DNA of 64,000 bases from Myxococcus xanthus (GCF_006402735.1 NZ_CP017174.1:437001-501000), one strand, 5' to 3'; positions 27,206-36,788 are shown, counted from the stretch's first letter. The notes: a model not told the origin generated them from the letters alone. Made by a program: numbers and translations.

Positions 27206-28501
27206 TCACGCCGTGCCTGGACGCTTCGCTTCCACGTAGCGGGCCCGGGGGCGCAGCAGGTGGCCTTGCTCGCGTTGCTCCAGGACGTGGGCCACCCAGC
27301 CCGCCGCGCGCCCCACGGCGAACAGCGTGGCGCCAGCGCCCGGAGGCAGCCCCAGCGCTCCGGCGAGCATCACCAGCCCGAAGTCCACGGACGGGGGCGG
27401 ATGTCCCGCCGCGCGCATGGCTTCCAGCACGGCGCTGGCGATACGGACACTGGCAGCCTCGGGGCTCACGGCACGAGCAGCTTCCACCAGCGGCGGCGTT
27501 CGCGGGTCTCCGTCCGGGTAGAGCTGATGGCCGAAGCCGGTGATGGCCTCACCGCGCCGCAGCCGCTCCCGGATGACCTCCGCGGCACGCTCCGGCCGTC
27601 CCACCTCCACGAGCAATGCCTCCACGCGGTCGCAAGCCCCTCCATGCTTGGGGCCGGAGAGCGCGGCCAGTGCGGCGCTCAGGCAGGCGTAGAGGTCCGC
27701 GCCGGAGGAGGCCACCACGCGCGTGGCGAACGTGGACACGTTCAGCTCATGGTCCGCGCACAGCACCAGCGCGCGGTTGAGCAGCTCCGGTGCGCGCTTC
27801 AGGCGGGTGTTCCAGGCGCGCGCCAGGGATTGCGCCACCGTGGGCTCGTTCAAGGCTTGCGTCACCCGCCCCGGCGCGTTCGCCACGCAGACCCACGCGG
27901 ACAGGTGGCGCAGCAACCTCCGGGCGCGGGCCCGCTCCTGCTCGGGCGGAGAGGCAAAGCGCACCTGGTCCCGTGTGCCTAGAAGTGGCACGAGCGCAGA
28001 CAGCGCGGCCACGGGAGGTGTTCCACGGGGCAACAGCTTCGCCAGCTCGGATGGTGGAAACGCCGGCTCGGGTGAGGGCCACCGTGACGCTTCTTCGGGC
28101 AGCGTGCCTGTCCACAACAGCTCGGCCACGTCCTCGAACGCGCGCCCCTCCACCGCGAGCGTCACCGCCGAGTGGCCTCGGTACGCGAGCCCCTCCGCGC
28201 CCACGCGGGACACCGACGAGTCGATGACGGGCTCGCCCCAGCGCAATGCGCCCGAGGCTACCGCTGCGTGTCCCGCTCTCGCGTCGTGCCGCGCTTTCAG
28301 GCGCTCCAGGTCGGAGCGCACATAGCGGTTCTCCTTGGTGCCTCGCTCCGGCACGCAGCGCACGAGGCCTCGGCTCACGTAGGTGTAGAGCGTGGCTCGC
28401 TTCACGCCCAGGAGCGCGGCGGCCTGTGCCGCGGTCACCAGTTCCTCCTCAGGTCGATGGTCGAATCGAGATTGAGAGCGTCCGCCCTTGGGCCTACTCA
28501 T
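27206..28501 (-). CDS. Citrate synthase-family protein with N-terminal HTH
   Basis: 431 residues. Residues 20-70 are an excisionase/MerR-like winged helix (LVTAAQAAALLGVKRATLYT, followed by a YVSRGLVRCV wing). The remaining part is a citrate synthase domain. Counterparts of the catalytic triad are present: His286 in GPKHGGACD, His325 in GFGHQLYPDGDPR, and Asp373 in PSVDFGLV; His251 is in CADHELNVSTF. The fold could condense acetyl-CoA or propionyl-CoA with an oxoacid, or the protein may have become an acyl-CoA-sensing regulator. It is not the housekeeping GltA, which lacks the HTH. Confidence 0.85.
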   Translation of the reverse strand: MSRPKGGRSQSRFDHRPEEELVTAAQAAALLGVKRATLYTYVSRGLVRCVPERGTKENRYVRSDLERLKARHDARAGHAAVASGALRWGEPVIDSSVSRVGAEGLAYRGHSAVTLAVEGRAFEDVAELLWTGTLPEEASRWPSPEPAFPPSELAKLLPRGTPPVAALSALVPLLGTRDQVRFASPPEQERARARRLLRHLSAWVCVANAPGRVTQALNEPTVAQSLARAWNTRLKRAPELLNRALVLCADHELNVSTFATRVVASSGADLYACLSAALAALSGPKHGGACDRVEALLVEVGRPERAAEVIRERLRRGEAITGFGHQLYPDGDPRTPPLVEAARAVSPEAASVRIASAVLEAMRAAGHPPPSVDFGLVMLAGALGLPPGAGATLFAVGRAAGWVAHVLEQREQGHLLRPRARYVEAKRPGTA

Positions 28502-28607
28502 GTCTCACGCACCTCCGCGAAGGCCATTGTCGACTCGACTGGATGACGTGTCGATACGTCCCCAGGTCGGCGGGGCCCGCGTGTGCCCGCGAGGAGAGGA
28601 GCCTGTC

Positions 28608-29387
28608 ATGCAGGTGGACTTCGGACGCACGTCGTCGGACTACGTGAGGCACCGGGCGGGCTTTCCGGAAGCCTTCTTCGAACGGCTCGACAAGGAGGGC
28701 CTCCTTCGTCAGGGCCTCCGCGCCGTCGACCTGGGGACGGGCACGGGCACGGTGGCCCGGGGATTGGCACAGCGCGGCGCCGTGGTGACGGGGCTGGATG
28801 TGTCCGCGGACATGCTGGATGCCGCCCGTGGGCTCGCTGCTGGAATGGGCCTGGGCATCGACTTCCGACAGGCGCCCGCGGAGAACACGGGCCTGCCGTC
28901 ACAGGCGTTCGACCTGGTGGTCGCGGGACAGTGCTGGCACTGGTTCGACCGGCCCGCCGCGGCGCGTGAGGCCGCGCGGTTGCTCGTTCCCGGGGGCCGT
29001 CTGGTCATCGCCCACTTCGACTGGCTGCCGCTGCCCGGCAACGTGGTGGAGGCCACCGAGTGGCTCATCGAGCGCTTCAACCCGGGCGCGCCCGCGCCCT
29101 TCGTGCCCTTGAGCCAGTCTTCCGGTGTCTATCCTCCGTGGTTCCGCGACGCCGCCGAGGCGGGCTTCACCCGGCTCACCTCGTTCTCCTTCGACGTGTC
29201 CGTGTCGTACAGCCACCGCGCGTGGCGGGGCCGCATCCGCGCCAGCGCGAAGGTGGGCGCGTCCGTGCCCGCGACCACGGTGAGCCGCTTCGACGCCGCG
29301 CTCGCGGACCTGCTCGCCGGGAGCTTTCCGGCGGACCCGCTCGACATTCCCCACCGCGTCTTCGCGCTGCTCGCGACGCGACCCTGA
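28608..29387 (+). CDS. Class I SAM-dependent methyltransferase
   Basis: 259 residues from ATG 28608, with GAGGAGAGGA at 28591-28600; the longer frame from 28488 has no ribosome-binding site. Motif I VDLGTGTGTVARGLAQRGA binds SAM, followed by GLDVSADMLDAARG (acidic loop) and LVVAGQCWHWFDRPAAAREA (motif IV/post-I), AARLLVPGGRLVIAHFD. This resembles the Methyltransf_11/UbiE-like group; the substrate is unknown. It starts a run of three plus-strand genes. Confidence 0.9.
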   Translation: MQVDFGRTSSDYVRHRAGFPEAFFERLDKEGLLRQGLRAVDLGTGTGTVARGLAQRGAVVTGLDVSADMLDAARGLAAGMGLGIDFRQAPAENTGLPSQAFDLVVAGQCWHWFDRPAAAREAARLLVPGGRLVIAHFDWLPLPGNVVEATEWLIERFNPGAPAPFVPLSQSSGVYPPWFRDAAEAGFTRLTSFSFDVSVSYSHRAWRGRIRASAKVGASVPATTVSRFDAALADLLAGSFPADPLDIPHRVFALLATRP

Positions 29388-29403
29388 ACAGGAGCACCTG
29401 CCC

Positions 29404-29907
29404 ATGTCCTCGCATCCTCACGTCGTCCACGAGCCCGAGCTTCCCTGGATCGAAGTCACGCAAGGTCCCCGGGTGGAGTACCGCCGCAAGCAGTTGGGCG
29501 CCGCCGCCAAGGGCCGCAAGCTGGGGTGCAGCTTGATGGAGCTGCCACCCGGCAAACACGCGTGGCCGCGGCACTACCACCTGGCCAACGAAGAGGCCTA
29601 TTTCATCCTCGCGGGCACGGGCCGGCTGCGCCTGGGGGACGACACTGTCGCCATCAAAGCGGGCGACTACGTGGCGCTGCCGGTGGGGCCTGGTGGCGCG
29701 CACCAGCTCCTCAACGACGGAACTGAGACGCTGCGCTACCTCGCCTTCTCCACCATGGTGGAGCCGGACGTCATGGTGTACCCGGACTCAGGGAAGGTGG
29801 TCATCTCCGCGGGCAGTGCTCCTGGGGGCGACAAGGCGGCTCGGACCCTGTTCACCACGCTGCCCCTCTCCGCGGAGGTGGACTACTGGAGCGGTGAGGA
29901 GCGATAG
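29404..29907 (+). CDS. Cupin-domain protein
   Basis: 167 residues, no signal peptide. The cupin motifs are WPRHYHLANEEAYFILAGTG (motif 1: two His, Glu) and VGPGGAHQLLNDGTETLRYL (motif 2: His), so a metal site of three His and one Glu is likely. Could be a small metalloenzyme (isomerase, epimerase, dioxygenase) or sugar-binding protein. 16 nt after the methyltransferase and 13 nt before the next gene: probable operon. Confidence 0.88.
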   Translation: MSSHPHVVHEPELPWIEVTQGPRVEYRRKQLGAAAKGRKLGCSLMELPPGKHAWPRHYHLANEEAYFILAGTGRLRLGDDTVAIKAGDYVALPVGPGGAHQLLNDGTETLRYLAFSTMVEPDVMVYPDSGKVVISAGSAPGGDKAARTLFTTLPLSAEVDYWSGEER

Positions 29908-29920
29908 GCTGTGGGGCTCG

Positions 29921-30418
29921 ATGGCCCCATTGCTCGACGTGCTCATCCAGGAGCGACTCCTCAAGGACCGCGATGCCGCCGCGGCGCTGCTGCCGCGTGG
30001 CGAGCCTCCCCATGTGTCCATGCTGCGTCTGTGTGACGCGGGCCTGCTCGAAGGCGGCTTGTCCGTGGGGTACGGCGTGCGCGCCGACGAACTGGTGGGG
30101 CCGCTCACCACCGCCATGGGCGGCGCGGCCCGCCGCTTCAAGGTGGTGGACGTGCGCGAGCGCCCCGTACTGGAGCTCCACGTCATGGCCGGTGACGTGA
30201 CGGAGCGCTGGGAGGTGGAGGACCTGTCCGCGTTGGTGCACAACCTCAACAGCCTCTATCGCGATGCGCCGGACGTGCGCGCGGTGGCCGAGCTGGGCGA
30301 GTGGGAGGATGCGCTCCAGCTCTGGTGCGTGGACAAGCGCGCCCTGCCGAGGCTCGCGCGCCAGCCCTTCTTCGCACCGCGCAACGCCCGGGCGCTGATG
30401 AACCCTTCGGGGGAGTGA
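29921..30418 (+). CDS. Conserved hypothetical protein
   Basis: 165 residues from ATG 29921. No signal peptide or membrane segment. The sequence mixes helix and strand (LLDVLIQERLLKDRDAAAAL, DVRERPVLELHVMAGDVTER, WEVEDLSALVHNLNSLYRD). No known motif seen. The last codons overlap a GGGGGAGTGAGTCCCCC hairpin (30410-30426), a likely end of the methyltransferase-cupin operon. Confidence 0.65.
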   Translation: MAPLLDVLIQERLLKDRDAAAALLPRGEPPHVSMLRLCDAGLLEGGLSVGYGVRADELVGPLTTAMGGAARRFKVVDVRERPVLELHVMAGDVTERWEVEDLSALVHNLNSLYRDAPDVRAVAELGEWEDALQLWCVDKRALPRLARQPFFAPRNARALMNPSGE

Positions 30419-30476
30419 GTCCCCCAGGGGGCCCGCACTCGCGGTAGACCCGGTTTCTGAGGCAGCATGAGGGGGC

Positions 30477-32837
30477 ATGCGCTTCGTCCTCTCCTGCCTG
30501 CTCGTGTTGCTCCCGGCGTCCCCCGCGTTGGCGGAGCTGGATTCCTTCGGCCTGGGCTCGGGCCGCGATGGCGCGCTGTCCGTCTCGACGGTGGGGCGCG
30601 TCCTCAATGCCGCCACGCCGCTGACGGACCTCGCGGTGGCCGGCGCCCGCGACGTTCCGGTGCAAAGCGTCTCGGGCTTCACCGCCGGCACGTTGGTGCT
30701 CCTCCATCAGAGTGGTGGGGCGCAGGAGGCAGTGGTCTCCAGCGATGGCGGCACCCTGGAGCTTCGACGGATGGGCCACTGGGAGCTGGCGCGCGTGGAT
30801 GCCGTGACGGCCTCGCCGCCCGTGCTGCGCCTCTCCGAGCCCCTGGTGCATGCCTACACCGCGCCCGGCGCGCAGGTGGTCTCCGTGCCCGAGTACACGA
30901 ACGTCCTCGTGTCCGCGGGCGCCACCGTCATGGCCCGCCCATGGGATGGGCGCAGCGGCGGCATCCTGGCCTTCCTTGCCACGGGCACGGTGACGAACCA
31001 GGGCCTCATCAGCGCGGAAGGAATGGGCTTCCGGGGCGGGCTCTTCGTCAATCACGCGGACCTCATTGGCTGCACCGACCTGGACCTCACTCCCGAGGCA
31101 GGTGGTGCCTACAAAGGGGAGGGCCTGCGGATGGGCCGCTTCGGCACGGCCTCGGGGCGCGGCTCCGTGGCGGGTGAGGGCGGCGGTGGCAACTGCCACA
31201 ACGCGGGTGGTGGCGGAGGCGGGAATGGGGGCCGGGGCGGTGTCGGGGGCCGCACATCGGAGGCGGACATGACGCGGGACGAGGGCGGTTTCGGTGGCGC
31301 GCCCGCGAAGTACTCGCTCATCGACAAGTTTGTCTTCGGGAGTGGCGGTGGCGCGGGGGAGGGCAACGATGACCTGGGCTCGAGTGGCGGCGCGGGCGGC
31401 GGAGTTGTGTTCATCCGGGCCAGGGCGTTTTCGGGCGCCGGGCGCTTCTCCGCGGATGGGCTCGCCGCCAGCCACACGCCGGGCGACGATGGCGCGGGCG
31501 GTGGTGGCGCGGGCGGTGTCCTCATCCTTCGCGCGCAGGACTCACTGTCCTGCGGGAGCGCCCGAGCCGCGGGCGGCAACGGTGGCAACGTCAGCTACCC
31601 GGGCTGGGTGCTCGGCCCGGGCGGCGGTGGTGGTGGCGGCGGCGTGCTGCTGCAAGGGGCGATGGCGTCGTGTCCCAGGAGCATGTCGGGCGGCGCTGCT
31701 GGGACCCTCACCCCGTCGGATGGTGGAACGCATGGCGCGGGTACGGGGAGCGAAGGCTTCGCCGAGGAATACCACGTGGCCTACCGCACGCCCGGGACGC
31801 CGTCTGTCAGCTCTCCCGTGTCCGGAGCGGTGGGCGTTCCTCACCGTCCTCGCATCGAAGGCCAGGCGGACCCTGGCGTTCGAGTCCTCGTGTTCGTCGA
31901 TGGCGTGGAGCGGCTTCAGGTGAGCTCTGGCGCGGATGGTGTGTTCACCGCTGGCATCCCTCCGCAGCAGGCGCCGCTCGATGTCGGCACGCACACGGTC
32001 CACGTGGTGACGGAGGGGCTGGGGGCGTACAGCGCGCCCTCCGCGCCTGTGTCGTTCTCTGTCGCGGCCACCTTGGAGGATGGTGGCGTGGTGGTGGAGC
32101 CCATCCTGGTGATTCCGCAGGACGGGGAGACGGTGGGAACCACGCCGTTGTTCGCGGGCGTCGCGCCCAACGGGCAGACGGTGGGCATCGAGGTGGACAA
32201 TGGCCCCGAGGTCATCATCCCCGTGGATGGCGCGGGCCGCTTCCGCTACCAGTGGCCTGCTGAATCGCCGCTGACGCCGGGCCCTCATTTCGTCACCGTT
32301 CATTCGCACAACGAGGCGGGAATCAGCGGGCCCTACTCGCAGCCCATCCGATTCGAGTCCCAGGCGGTGAGCGGCGAGGGTGACGGAGGGACGTCCGGGC
32401 AGGATGCGGGCACGTCCCAGGGAGATGGCGGCACCCAGGTCCCGGAGGACGGCTGGCCGGTGCTGGTGGTCCCCGCTGATGGCGAGGTGGTGGACTCCAC
32501 GCCGCTCTTCGCGGGCGCGGCGACGGCTGGCGCCACGGTGGTCATCGAGGTGGATGGCATTGAAGTCGCCACGGTGACGGCCGATGACACCGGGGCCTTC
32601 CGTTACCAGGTGCCCCGCGAGAGCGCGCTGTCCGTGGGCGCGCACAGCGTCGCGGCGCAGGAGCAACTCGTCACCTCCAGCCGCGTGCCGGCGCGCTCGC
32701 GGACCACGGGCTTCGAGGTGCGGGGGCCCGCGGCGCTCGACGTGGGGTGTGGCTGCGGCGCATCGCCCGTGGGCGTGGTGGGCTCCTGGGTGCTGCTGGC
32801 GGGACTGGCCGGCCTGTCGCGGCGGCGGCGCGGATAG
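30477..32837 (+). CDS. Large MYXO-CTERM surface protein, Gly-rich with Ig-like repeats
   Basis: 786 residues. Signal peptide MRFVLSCLLVLLPASPALAE. Residues about 180-420 are extremely Gly-rich (GGGGGNGGRGGVGG, GSGGGAGEGN, GPGGGGGGGG). Then three Ig-like or Big-type repeats follow; each has a LVIPQDGETVGTTPLF/LVVPADGEVVDSTPLF block and TVVIEVDG. The C-terminus has VGCGCGASP, a membrane helix and LSRRRRG, matching the MYXO-CTERM sorting signal that is cleaved and lipidated at the Cys and exposed at the cell surface. The repeats recall AgmC-type motility proteins, but that link is only a resemblance. Possibly an adhesin or matrix protein. Confidence 0.85.
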   Translation: MRFVLSCLLVLLPASPALAELDSFGLGSGRDGALSVSTVGRVLNAATPLTDLAVAGARDVPVQSVSGFTAGTLVLLHQSGGAQEAVVSSDGGTLELRRMGHWELARVDAVTASPPVLRLSEPLVHAYTAPGAQVVSVPEYTNVLVSAGATVMARPWDGRSGGILAFLATGTVTNQGLISAEGMGFRGGLFVNHADLIGCTDLDLTPEAGGAYKGEGLRMGRFGTASGRGSVAGEGGGGNCHNAGGGGGGNGGRGGVGGRTSEADMTRDEGGFGGAPAKYSLIDKFVFGSGGGAGEGNDDLGSSGGAGGGVVFIRARAFSGAGRFSADGLAASHTPGDDGAGGGGAGGVLILRAQDSLSCGSARAAGGNGGNVSYPGWVLGPGGGGGGGGVLLQGAMASCPRSMSGGAAGTLTPSDGGTHGAGTGSEGFAEEYHVAYRTPGTPSVSSPVSGAVGVPHRPRIEGQADPGVRVLVFVDGVERLQVSSGADGVFTAGIPPQQAPLDVGTHTVHVVTEGLGAYSAPSAPVSFSVAATLEDGGVVVEPILVIPQDGETVGTTPLFAGVAPNGQTVGIEVDNGPEVIIPVDGAGRFRYQWPAESPLTPGPHFVTVHSHNEAGISGPYSQPIRFESQAVSGEGDGGTSGQDAGTSQGDGGTQVPEDGWPVLVVPADGEVVDSTPLFAGAATAGATVVIEVDGIEVATVTADDTGAFRYQVPRESALSVGAHSVAAQEQLVTSSRVPARSRTTGFEVRGPAALDVGCGCGASPVGVVGSWVLLAGLAGLSRRRRG

Positions 32838-32868
32838 CGGTCCGCGAACGGCCGGCCTGCCCGGTGCG

Positions 32869-33666
32869 CTAGTCGTCGCCGAGCAGGCTGCCCAGTCCGA
32901 CACCACCCAGCACGCTGCCCTCGTCGCGAGCGCCACCCGGGCGCGAGGCGGAGAGGATGCGGCCCGCGAGCCGGCTGAACGGGAGCGACTGGAGCCACAC
33001 CTTGCCGGGGCCGCGCAGGGTGGCGAAGAAGAGGCCCTCGCCGCCGAAGAAGGCCGTCTTGATGCCGCTCACCATCTGGATGTCGTAGTCCACGGTGGGC
33101 TGGAACGCGACGATGCAGCCGGTGTCCACGCGCAGCAGTTCACCCGGGCCCAGCGTGCGCTCGTGCAGCGTGCCGCCGGCGTGGATGAAGGCGAGCCCGT
33201 CACCCTGGAGCCGCTGCATGATGAATCCCTCGCCGCCGAACAGGCCGGTGCCCAGCTTCTTCTGGAAGGCGATGCCCAGCGTCACGCCCTTGGCCGCGGC
33301 GAGGAAGCTGTCCTTCTGCGCAATCAGCTCGCCACCGAGTTCACCCAGGTTCACCGGGATGATTTTGCCCGGGTAGGGCGCGGCGAAGGACACCTTGCGC
33401 TTGCCGCCACCGCTCTTGTTGAGGAAGACGGTGGTGAAGAGGGACTCGCCCGTCAGCAGTCGCTTGCCCGCGCCGAGCAGCGAGCCGAAGAAGCCACTCG
33501 TCTTCTCCGAGCCGTCACCGAAGATGGTCTCCATCTCGATGCCGTCTTCCATGTACATGAGGGTGCCGGCTTCGGCGACCGCGGCTTCTCCCGGGTCCAA
33601 CTCCACCTCGACGAACTGCAGGTCCTCGCCGTAGATGTGGAAGTCCACTTCGTGCATGCGTGCCAT
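32869..33666 (-). CDS. AIM24/TIGR00266-family protein
   Basis: 265 residues. The family features are [20 protein letters not shown] at the start, [40 protein letters not shown], and [20 protein letters not shown] followed by [23 protein letters not shown]24-fold proteins are beta-prism trimer formers of unclear role; no catalytic residues are known. The C-terminus here is Gly/Ser-rich and disordered. It stands alone, converging on the MYXO-CTERM gene. Confidence 0.9.
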   Translation of the reverse strand: MARMHEVDFHIYGEDLQFVEVELDPGEAAVAEAGTLMYMEDGIEMETIFGDGSEKTSGFFGSLLGAGKRLLTGESLFTTVFLNKSGGGKRKVSFAAPYPGKIIPVNLGELGGELIAQKDSFLAAAKGVTLGIAFQKKLGTGLFGGEGFIMQRLQGDGLAFIHAGGTLHERTLGPGELLRVDTGCIVAFQPTVDYDIQMVSGIKTAFFGGEGLFFATLRGPGKVWLQSLPFSRLAGRILSASRPGGARDEGSVLGGVGLGSLLGDD

Positions 33667-33720
33667 GGATGCGCTCCGTCGTGAGGGAAACGGCGCGCAC
33701 CATAGCCGCCCCGCGGTGGG

Positions 33721-34245
33721 CTACCGCGACAGAATCAAAGCCAGGGTGGCCACGAGCCGGGCGTCGTCGCCGCCAATGGCAGGCGGAATCGACAGCGATA
33801 CCGGGTTCTCCAATCCGGCGAGACACGAACGCCAGCCTTGATAGCGACCTTCCGCGGAGGCCGTGAGCTGGTAGCTGCACCGGCCCACGTCGCCCTTGAA
33901 CGTCTGCGGCGTCACCTGGAAGTCGGTGAGCTGCCCACCGAACGTACCCTTGGCGCGCAGGGCTCCTTCTTCCTGCGTCATCCGCAGGTCCACGGGACCG
34001 CTTCCATAGATGCCGCGGATCCGCGCGGCGTCCAGCGTGAGGTTGAGGGGCCTGCCGAAGGCCCGGCCTCGAAAGAAGTCGTCGCTGAAGCCGACCTGCA
34101 GGTCTGGGCTGGTGAGGTCGCGGTCGGTGACACGCGCGTTGAGCGCGACCCGAGGCGTTCGCAGGTCCAGGTACTGGACGGGCTGGGCCCAGGCCGAGCC
34201 TGCCGCTGCAAGCATTGCGGCTGTGAAGATACGTGAAGTTCTCAT
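33721..34245 (-). CDS. Small secreted hypothetical protein
   Basis: 174 residues with a Sec signal peptide (MRTSRIFTAAMLAAAGSAWAQ, AWA cleavage). The mature part is a beta-rich single domain (VALNARVTDRDLTSPDLQVG, ALRAKGTFGGQLTDFQVTP) with a disulfide-like Cys pair in CSYQLTASAEGRYQGWRSC. Periplasmic or secreted; no known family. The start was taken at the signal peptide, not at the longer proline-rich frame. Upstream neighbour is the divergent phosphoesterase gene. Confidence 0.75.
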   Translation of the reverse strand: MRTSRIFTAAMLAAAGSAWAQPVQYLDLRTPRVALNARVTDRDLTSPDLQVGFSDDFFRGRAFGRPLNLTLDAARIRGIYGSGPVDLRMTQEEGALRAKGTFGGQLTDFQVTPQTFKGDVGRCSYQLTASAEGRYQGWRSCLAGLENPVSLSIPPAIGGDDARLVATLALILSR

Positions 34246-34424
34246 GCGTTGAACGTAGCTGGCTCGCCAACCCGTCGCCCGTGTCTTAGGTGTGGTGCAC
34301 GAGATGAGGCGTTGACCCGCCTGGCGTACGGGCGGGTTGCCGGGCATCGGCCCTAGGCGGTCGTTATGTCCCCGCGTTCCGGGCGCGGTCATGGCTGGCA
34401 CCGGTGAGAAGGAGGACGTCGTTC

Positions 34425-35666
34425 GTGGCGGAGCTGACCCCAGGTGTGGAGCCGGAGGCCCGGCGGCCCAGAGTGTCCCTGTCGCTGGCATTGCGGTGGT
34501 TGATGTCGCTGGGTGGCATCCTCACGCTGATGGGCGGGCTGCACGCGTACATCGCGGTGCGCCTGTTCGTGAGCCCGCAGCTGCCCCTGCCGTGGGCATG
34601 GCTGGGGCCCGTCCTGGTGGCGCTGCTCTTCCTGGCGCTGCCAGTGGGGATGGTGGCGTCGCGCCGCGAACCGACCTTCTGGACGCAGGCGCTCCAGTGG
34701 ACGTCCTACGTGTGGCTGGGGGCCTTCGGCATCCTGCTGAGCGCGGTGGTGGTCGCGGACCTGGTGGGGCTGGGCCTTTCGTGGTCGGGCGTGGTGACGG
34801 ACGCGCTGGCCCTGACCCGGGGCAAGGCCCTGGCGGCGGTGGGGGTGACGGTGCCGGCGGTGGTGTACGCCTTCATCACGGCGCGTGGCCGGGCGACGGT
34901 GGAACGGGTGACGGTGCCGGTGGTGGGCCTGGCGCCCGGGCTCAGCGGCATGAAGGTGGTGCAGATTTCGGACATCCACGTGGGGCCCACGTTGGACGGA
35001 CGCTGGCTGCGGCGCGTGGTGGAGCAGGTGAACGCGCTCCAGCCTGACGTGGTGGCGGTGACGGGCGACCTGGTGGACGGCACCGTGGACGCGCTGCGGG
35101 ACGAGGTGAAGCCCCTGTCGGAGCTGCGCGCGTCACTGGGCGTCTTCTACGTCACCGGCAATCACGAGTACTACCACGGGGGCCCGGCCTGGGCGGCGGA
35201 GGTGGCGCGCCTGGGCCTCACCGTCCTCCAGAACGAGCACCGGGTGGTGGAGCGCGACGGAGCGCGGCTCACCATCGCGGGAGTGACGGACCATGACGCG
35301 GGGCACATCATTCCCTCGCATGCCAGCCGTCCGGAGCTGGCACTGCGCGGGGCGCCGCGGGGCGTGCCGCGTCTGTTGTTGGCCCACCAGCCCCGGTCCG
35401 CCCTGCGCGTGGCGGAGGCTGGCGTGGTGGTGGACCTGCAGCTTTCCGGGCACACGCACGGCGGACAGGTGTTTCCCTTCATGTTCCTCATCAAGTTGCA
35501 GCAGCCGGTGGTGCGCGGTCTGGCAACCATTGCCGGGGTGCGCGTCTATACCCACAGGGGGACAGGCTATTGGGGGCCGCCGCTGCGGTTGGGGCCCTCG
35601 CCTGAGATTGCGGAACTGACCCTGGTGCCTGCCCCGGGGTCATTGCACACCATGTGCAACTGTTGA
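34425..35666 (+). CDS. Membrane-bound metallophosphoesterase
   Basis: The GTG at 34425 is chosen because AAGGAGG (34410-34416) precedes it; 413 residues. Four N-terminal helices (ILTLMGGLHAYIAVRLFVSP, LGPVLVALLFLALPVGMVA, YVWLGAFGILLSAVVVADLV, and GVTVPAVVYAFITA) are followed by a calcineurin-like domain: QISDIHVGPTLDG (Asp-x-His), VVAVTGDLVDGTVDALR, VTGNHEYYHG, and LSGHTHGGQVFPF. It belongs with YaeI-type enzymes, which act on membrane-lipid or nucleotide phosphoesters at the cytosolic or periplasmic face. Divergent from the secreted protein. Confidence 0.9.
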   Translation: MAELTPGVEPEARRPRVSLSLALRWLMSLGGILTLMGGLHAYIAVRLFVSPQLPLPWAWLGPVLVALLFLALPVGMVASRREPTFWTQALQWTSYVWLGAFGILLSAVVVADLVGLGLSWSGVVTDALALTRGKALAAVGVTVPAVVYAFITARGRATVERVTVPVVGLAPGLSGMKVVQISDIHVGPTLDGRWLRRVVEQVNALQPDVVAVTGDLVDGTVDALRDEVKPLSELRASLGVFYVTGNHEYYHGGPAWAAEVARLGLTVLQNEHRVVERDGARLTIAGVTDHDAGHIIPSHASRPELALRGAPRGVPRLLLAHQPRSALRVAEAGVVVDLQLSGHTHGGQVFPFMFLIKLQQPVVRGLATIAGVRVYTHRGTGYWGPPLRLGPSPEIAELTLVPAPGSLHTMCNC

Positions 35667-35693
35667 GTATCCGCCTAGAATCCGGGACCTTCC

Positions 35694-36788
35694 TTGCTGA
35701 AGAGGGTCACTCCCCTGGATCTGGCAACGCTTAACAAGCTGCTCGCGGTCGGTGTGCAGAACGGTGCATCGGACATCCACTTCCGGCCGGGGGACCCGCC
35801 CATCTACCGGGTCAATGGCGCGCTCCGGCCCTTGAAGATGGAGAAGCTTCACGCGGACCACACGCGACAGGTGGCAGTCCATGTCGTGTCGGACCCCGAG
35901 GTGAAGAAGCAGATTGACACGCTTCAGGAGTGCGACGCGTCCTACAGCCTCCCGGGCGTGGCGCGCTTCCGGGTGAATATCTACCGGCAGCGGGGCTCGC
36001 TGGCGTGCATCCTGCGCATCATCCCGGATGAAATCCCAACCATTGACGGACTGGGATTGCCGCAGGTGTTGAAGAAGATTGCCGGCAACGAGCGCGGGCT
36101 GGTGCTGGTGACGGGCGCGACGGGCTCGGGGAAGAGCTCCACGCTGGCGGCGATGATTGACCACATCAACCGCACGGAGAACCTGCACGTCCTCACCATC
36201 GAGGACCCCATCGAATTCATCTACAAGAACATCAAGTCCTCCATCTCCCAGCGGGAGATTGGTCCGGACACGCAGAGCTTCGCGATTGCCCTGCGCGCGG
36301 CGCTGCGCCAGGACCCGGACGTCATCCTGGTGGGCGAGATGCGCGACACGGAGACCATCGACATCGCGCTCAAGGCGTCGGAGACGGGGCACCTGGTGCT
36401 CTCCACGGTGCACACGACGGATGCGTCACGCACCATCAACCGCCTGGTGTCGGTGTTCCCCGCCGAAGAGCAGACGATGGTGCGCATGCGCCTGGCGGAC
36501 TGCCTCAAGGCCACGGTGTCGCAGCGCCTGCTGCCCCGGGCCAGCGGCAAGGGCCGCACCGTGGCGCTTGAAATCATGGTGCAGACGAAGACGGTGGAGC
36601 AGTACATCCGCGACGACCGCGCCAACGAGCTGAAGGACGTCATCGAGAAGGGCCGCGACATGTTCGGCATGCAGTCCTTCGACCAGCACCTGACGCAGCT
36701 CTACCGGGAGGGGCTCATCACCCTGGATACGGCGCAGAGCGCGGCCTCCAACCCGGCCGACTTCCAGCGCGCGCTCGAGTTCGAGTGA
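35694..36788 (+). CDS. pilT: PilT-type pilus retraction ATPase paralogue
   Basis: 364 residues starting at TTG 35694. N-terminal PAS-like domain with NGASDIHFRPGDPPIYRVNG, then the RecA-like core: Walker A GATGSGKSST (141-150), Asp box HVLTIEDPIEFIYKN, Walker B DVILVGEMRDTETIDIALKA (AIRNLIRE is replaced here by a divergent end), and His box TGHLVLSTVHTTDA. PilT disassembles the type IV pilus during S-motility. No other pil gene is nearby, so it is likely one of the additional PilT paralogues of myxobacteria. Confidence 0.92.
   Translation: MLKRVTPLDLATLNKLLAVGVQNGASDIHFRPGDPPIYRVNGALRPLKMEKLHADHTRQVAVHVVSDPEVKKQIDTLQECDASYSLPGVARFRVNIYRQRGSLACILRIIPDEIPTIDGLGLPQVLKKIAGNERGLVLVTGATGSGKSSTLAAMIDHINRTENLHVLTIEDPIEFIYKNIKSSISQREIGPDTQSFAIALRAALRQDPDVILVGEMRDTETIDIALKASETGHLVLSTVHTTDASRTINRLVSVFPAEEQTMVRMRLADCLKATVSQRLLPRASGKGRTVALEIMVQTKTVEQYIRDDRANELKDVIEKGRDMFGMQSFDQHLTQLYREGLITLDTAQSAASNPADFQRALEFE

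Noticed and set aside
31140-31700. Glycine-rich part of the MYXO-CTERM gene as a candidate CRISPR-like or tandem DNA repeat
   Set aside because: The GGC/GGT codon runs are irregular, with no constant unit or spacer length.
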